This document shows, piece by piece, positions 61,839 through 64,000 of a stretch of 64,000 nt of DNA. The stretch's first letter is position 1. The number at the start of each line of letters is the position of its first letter. The translations under genes and the position numbers were made by a program. Source of the DNA: an uncultured Desulfuromusa sp. (lineage in GTDB: Bacteria; Desulfobacterota; Desulfuromonadia; Desulfuromonadales; Geopsychrobacteraceae); assembly GCF_963675815.1 (NCBI RefSeq), contig NZ_OY776574.1:1792001-1856000 (forward strand). Direction: 5' to 3'. The notes beneath the pieces are model-generated. The model was not told where the DNA came from and did no database searches. It worked only from the letters and a program-made list of their open reading frames with translations.

Positions 61839-62404
61839 ACGTCCACTCCTATTCGAAGGAGTGTGCAGAGCGCTATGACGGCGCTGATCTGCAGCAAACC
61901 AAAACTTCAGATGGACCACCCCTGATACAGATGAAGTTGTCTGATGCGATCTTCGATCTGTGTCGGGCGAACTCTCTCTGGCCCCTGACTTTTGGTCTCT
62001 CCTGCTGTGCTATCGAGATGATGTGTTGCGGTATGGCACGCTTTGATATGGCACGCTATGGAGCTGAAGTCTTTCGACCGTCTCCGCGTCAATCGGATTT
62101 GATGATTGTTGCTGGTACGGTGAATCGCAAGATGGCACCTGCGTTGGTGACATTGTATGAGCAAATGCCGGCTCCCCGCTACGTCATTGCTATGGGAAAC
62201 TGTGCTGTGGCCGGTGGTCCTTTTGCGGTTGAAGCAAACTATGATGTTGTTCTGGGTGTTGATAAGCTGATTCCGGTGGATGTTTATATTCCCGGCTGTC
62301 CGCCGCGTCCGGAGGCTTTGATTGAAGGTATTCTGCAGTTGCAGGAGAAAATGACCGGCAAGCGCTTCCCGTTCCCGCAAAACAAGATGCCGGAGGGGGC
62401 GTAG
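61811..62404 (+). CDS. nuoB: NADH-quinone oxidoreductase subunit B
   Basis: 197 residues from GTG 61811 (AGGGAG upstream), overlapping nuoA by 28 bp. It carries cluster N2 ligands: SCCAIEMMCCGMARFDMARYG has the adjacent Cys pair; GNCAVAGGPF and PGCPPRPEALIEGILQLQ hold the other two Cys. It sits beside NuoD at the quinone site. Confidence 0.96.
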   Translation: MAEQKKSLLNVHSYSKECAERYDGADLQQTKTSDGPPLIQMKLSDAIFDLCRANSLWPLTFGLSCCAIEMMCCGMARFDMARYGAEVFRPSPRQSDLMIVAGTVNRKMAPALVTLYEQMPAPRYVIAMGNCAVAGGPFAVEANYDVVLGVDKLIPVDVYIPGCPPRPEALIEGILQLQEKMTGKRFPFPQNKMPEGA

Positions 62405-62408
62405 AGCG

Positions 62409-62960
62409 ATGGATATTAATACAGTTAAGAAGCAGTGGCAGGAGTTGTCAGCGGCAATTGAAGAAGTCGATTACGCTGTGAGCGGGCATGACTACAATGT
62501 GTGTTTGCAGGGCGAAAAAATCCGCGATTTTGCGACGTTGATGCTCGAGGAAGGTTTTTATCTGGTTGATTTGATGGCGGTGCATGTGGCACCGGCGATT
62601 GAGATGGTTTATCAGTTTGCACATTATGAAAGCCGCTGTCGGGTTATGGCGCGTGCTTTCGTTAATGAAAACGGTGAAATCGCAACCATCTCTGATATTT
62701 ATCAGGGAGCGAATTGGCATGAGCGGGAGACACGGGACTTTCACGGTGTCGTGTTTGTTGATCATCCCTATCTCTTCCCCTTGATTCTGCCTGAAGAGGA
62801 TGTCGACCTGAAGCCGCTGTTGAAACAAGAAGGGAAGCTCAAAGACGTTGATGCTGTAAGGCGTAAACCGCCAGAGCCTGCGCCTGAGCCAAAACCTAAG
62901 GTCAAGCCTGAGGCTGCAGATGCTAAACCTGAAGCCGCTAAGAGTCAGGAGCAAAGCTGA
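62409..62960 (+). CDS. nuoC: NADH-quinone oxidoreductase subunit C
   Basis: 183 residues. The 30-kDa subunit signature ATISDIYQGANWHERETRDFHGVVFVDHPYLFPLILPEE is present. It ends in a Pro/Glu/Lys-rich tail of about 35 residues (PPEPAPEPKPKVKPEAADA) beyond the folded domain, probably disordered. It is separate from NuoD, unlike the fused E. coli NuoCD. Confidence 0.93.
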   Translation: MDINTVKKQWQELSAAIEEVDYAVSGHDYNVCLQGEKIRDFATLMLEEGFYLVDLMAVHVAPAIEMVYQFAHYESRCRVMARAFVNENGEIATISDIYQGANWHERETRDFHGVVFVDHPYLFPLILPEEDVDLKPLLKQEGKLKDVDAVRRKPPEPAPEPKPKVKPEAADAKPEAAKSQEQS

Positions 62961-64000
62961 TGGCCATGGATGTAGAAATTCTGGAAGACCCCAAACATCA
63001 CCGTTATGTTCTGAATATGGGGCCACAGCATCCAAGTACCCATGGGGTGTTGCGGGTGTTGCTGGAACTTGAAGGTGAGTATGCGATGGAACTGTTGCCG
63101 GTACTGGGCTACGGGCATCGCTGTCACGAAAAGATTGCTGAGTTTAAACCGGCTAAATCATTTATGCCGAATACGGCACGGATGGATTATCTGGGGGCGC
63201 TGATTTACAATCATGGATTTGCGCAACTGCTTGAAAAGGCAGCCGGAATTGAAGTTCCGGAGCGGGTTGAGTATATCCGCGTTATTACCTCGGAATTGAA
63301 CCGGATTCAGAGTCATCTGCTTTGGTATGGGGCGTATCTGCTGGACTTGGGAGCATTTACCCCGATCATGTACGCGTTTGATGATCGTGAGCACATCCTG
63401 GATATCCTTGAAGATGTGACGGGTTCTCGCTTGACCTATTGTTATTTCAGGGTTGGCGGGGTAAGCAAGGACATTGATGACAAATTTGTGAGCAGTACCA
63501 GGGCCTTTGTCGATCGACTTCGCAGTCGCTTTCAGATGTATGAAGACTTGGTAAACGGCAATGTTATCCTTCAGAACCGTTTGAATGGTATTGGTGACCT
63601 GACTCCACAGACCTGTGCTCGTTATGGTATTACCGGGCCGCTGTTGCGCGGAACCGGTGTTGCTTACGATATCCGCCGGGCAGAGCCTTATTCAATTTAT
63701 TCACAGTTCGATTTTGAAATTCCGACGGCAACCAAGGGTGACTGTATGGCCTCTTTCCTGGTGCGTTTCCGTGAGTTGGAGCAGAGCCTGAGGATTATCG
63801 AGCAGGCTTTGGACAAGCTTCCGGAAGGCCCGATTATGGCTGCCAAGGTTCCAAAGAAGCTGAATATTCCAGCTGGTGATTATAACAGTTCGGTTGAGTC
63901 ACCACGTGGTGAGCTTTCGTACTATCTTGTGTCTGATGGATCGGATGTCCCATATCGTCTCAAGGTGAGAACTCCGTCATATTCTAATTTGAGTGTTGTC
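62960..64000 (+). CDS. nuoD: NADH-quinone oxidoreductase subunit D, 5' part (runs off window)
   Basis: 347 codons present, starting at ATG 62960, which shares a base with the nuoC stop (TGATG). The 49-kDa subunit block NMGPQHPSTHGVLRVLLELEGE gives the quinone-site His; GYGHRCHEKIAEFK and LNRIQSHLLWYGAYLLDLGAF follow. The C-terminus lies beyond base 64000. Confidence 0.95.
   Translation, partial: MAMDVEILEDPKHHRYVLNMGPQHPSTHGVLRVLLELEGEYAMELLPVLGYGHRCHEKIAEFKPAKSFMPNTARMDYLGALIYNHGFAQLLEKAAGIEVPERVEYIRVITSELNRIQSHLLWYGAYLLDLGAFTPIMYAFDDREHILDILEDVTGSRLTYCYFRVGGVSKDIDDKFVSSTRAFVDRLRSRFQMYEDLVNGNVILQNRLNGIGDLTPQTCARYGITGPLLRGTGVAYDIRRAEPYSIYSQFDFEIPTATKGDCMASFLVRFRELEQSLRIIEQALDKLPEGPIMAAKVPKKLNIPAGDYNSSVESPRGELSYYLVSDGSDVPYRLKVRTPSYSNLSVV

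Noticed and set aside
1..64000. tRNA or rRNA genes
   Set aside because: No cloverleaf or rRNA-like sequence was recognised; I cannot exclude one without a covariance search.

Overview
The window looks like chromosome of a Desulfuromonadales-type bacterium (the Geobacter, Desulfuromonas, Pelobacter group of anaerobic, respiratory, formerly delta-proteobacterial lineages). This is inferred from protein content, not from a marker gene: a chemoreceptor with a periplasmic c-type haem site, another with zinc-binding and hemerythrin domains, a methylmalonyl-CoA (propionate) cluster, a TIGR03960-type radical SAM protein beside RNase G, and a nuo operon with separate nuoC and nuoD. Base composition is moderate in GC. 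No rRNA or tRNA gene was recognised.

Layout. 1-6.1 kb: the 5' part of a CheA kinase and two chemoreceptors, all on the minus strand. 6.2-12.5 kb: pcnB, miaA, a glycosyltransferase-like gene, ilvE and larA. 12.6-18.4 kb: an HDOD-GGDEF signalling protein, a FAD-linked lactate/glycolate-type oxidase with its Fe-S partner, and a potassium channel. 18.6-23.6 kb: uup, an FG-GAP protein and a porin. 24.3-29.2 kb: a minus-strand methylmalonyl-CoA operon (XRE-cupin regulator, mutB, meaB, mce). 29.5-31.9 kb: CIRCE-controlled groES-groEL. 31.9-43.2 kb: housekeeping genes (PP-loop protein, tatA, dksA, moaC, radA, J-domain protein, radical SAM protein, rng, phosphate transporter). 43.5-47.5 kb: a PotDABC-type polyamine ABC transporter. 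47.6-50.5 kb: a transposase-like protein without its catalytic residues, an M99-type peptidase and trmO. 50.9-61.0 kb: a complete type I-F CRISPR-Cas locus (cas1, cas2-3, csy1-4, leader, 22 repeats). 61.4 kb to the end: nuoABCD, running off the window.

The most unusual structure is a family of nine dispersed, nested-palindromic elements between 14.2 and 28.7 kb. Eight have ends reading TTAACG(G)AGAG and its complement; several also carry an inner CCACCAAG / CTTGGTGG palindrome, and a ninth has only the inner part. Nearly all start 4-11 bp from a stop codon and reach to just before the next Shine-Dalgarno sequence, so they make up almost the whole gap between genes. One 474-bp copy contains a GxxExxY (PD-(D/E)XK nuclease-like) gene whose ribosome site and start codon are supplied by the element's own terminal repeat; this gene is broken by a frameshift. 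This suggests that the GxxExxY gene is cargo of the element and that the short copies are non-autonomous derivatives.

Other points of interest are a free-standing promoter, 16-codon ORF and terminator just upstream of cas1; the REP-associated transposase homologue that has lost both its HUH motif and its tyrosine; and the two redox- or oxygen-sensing chemoreceptors beside cheA.
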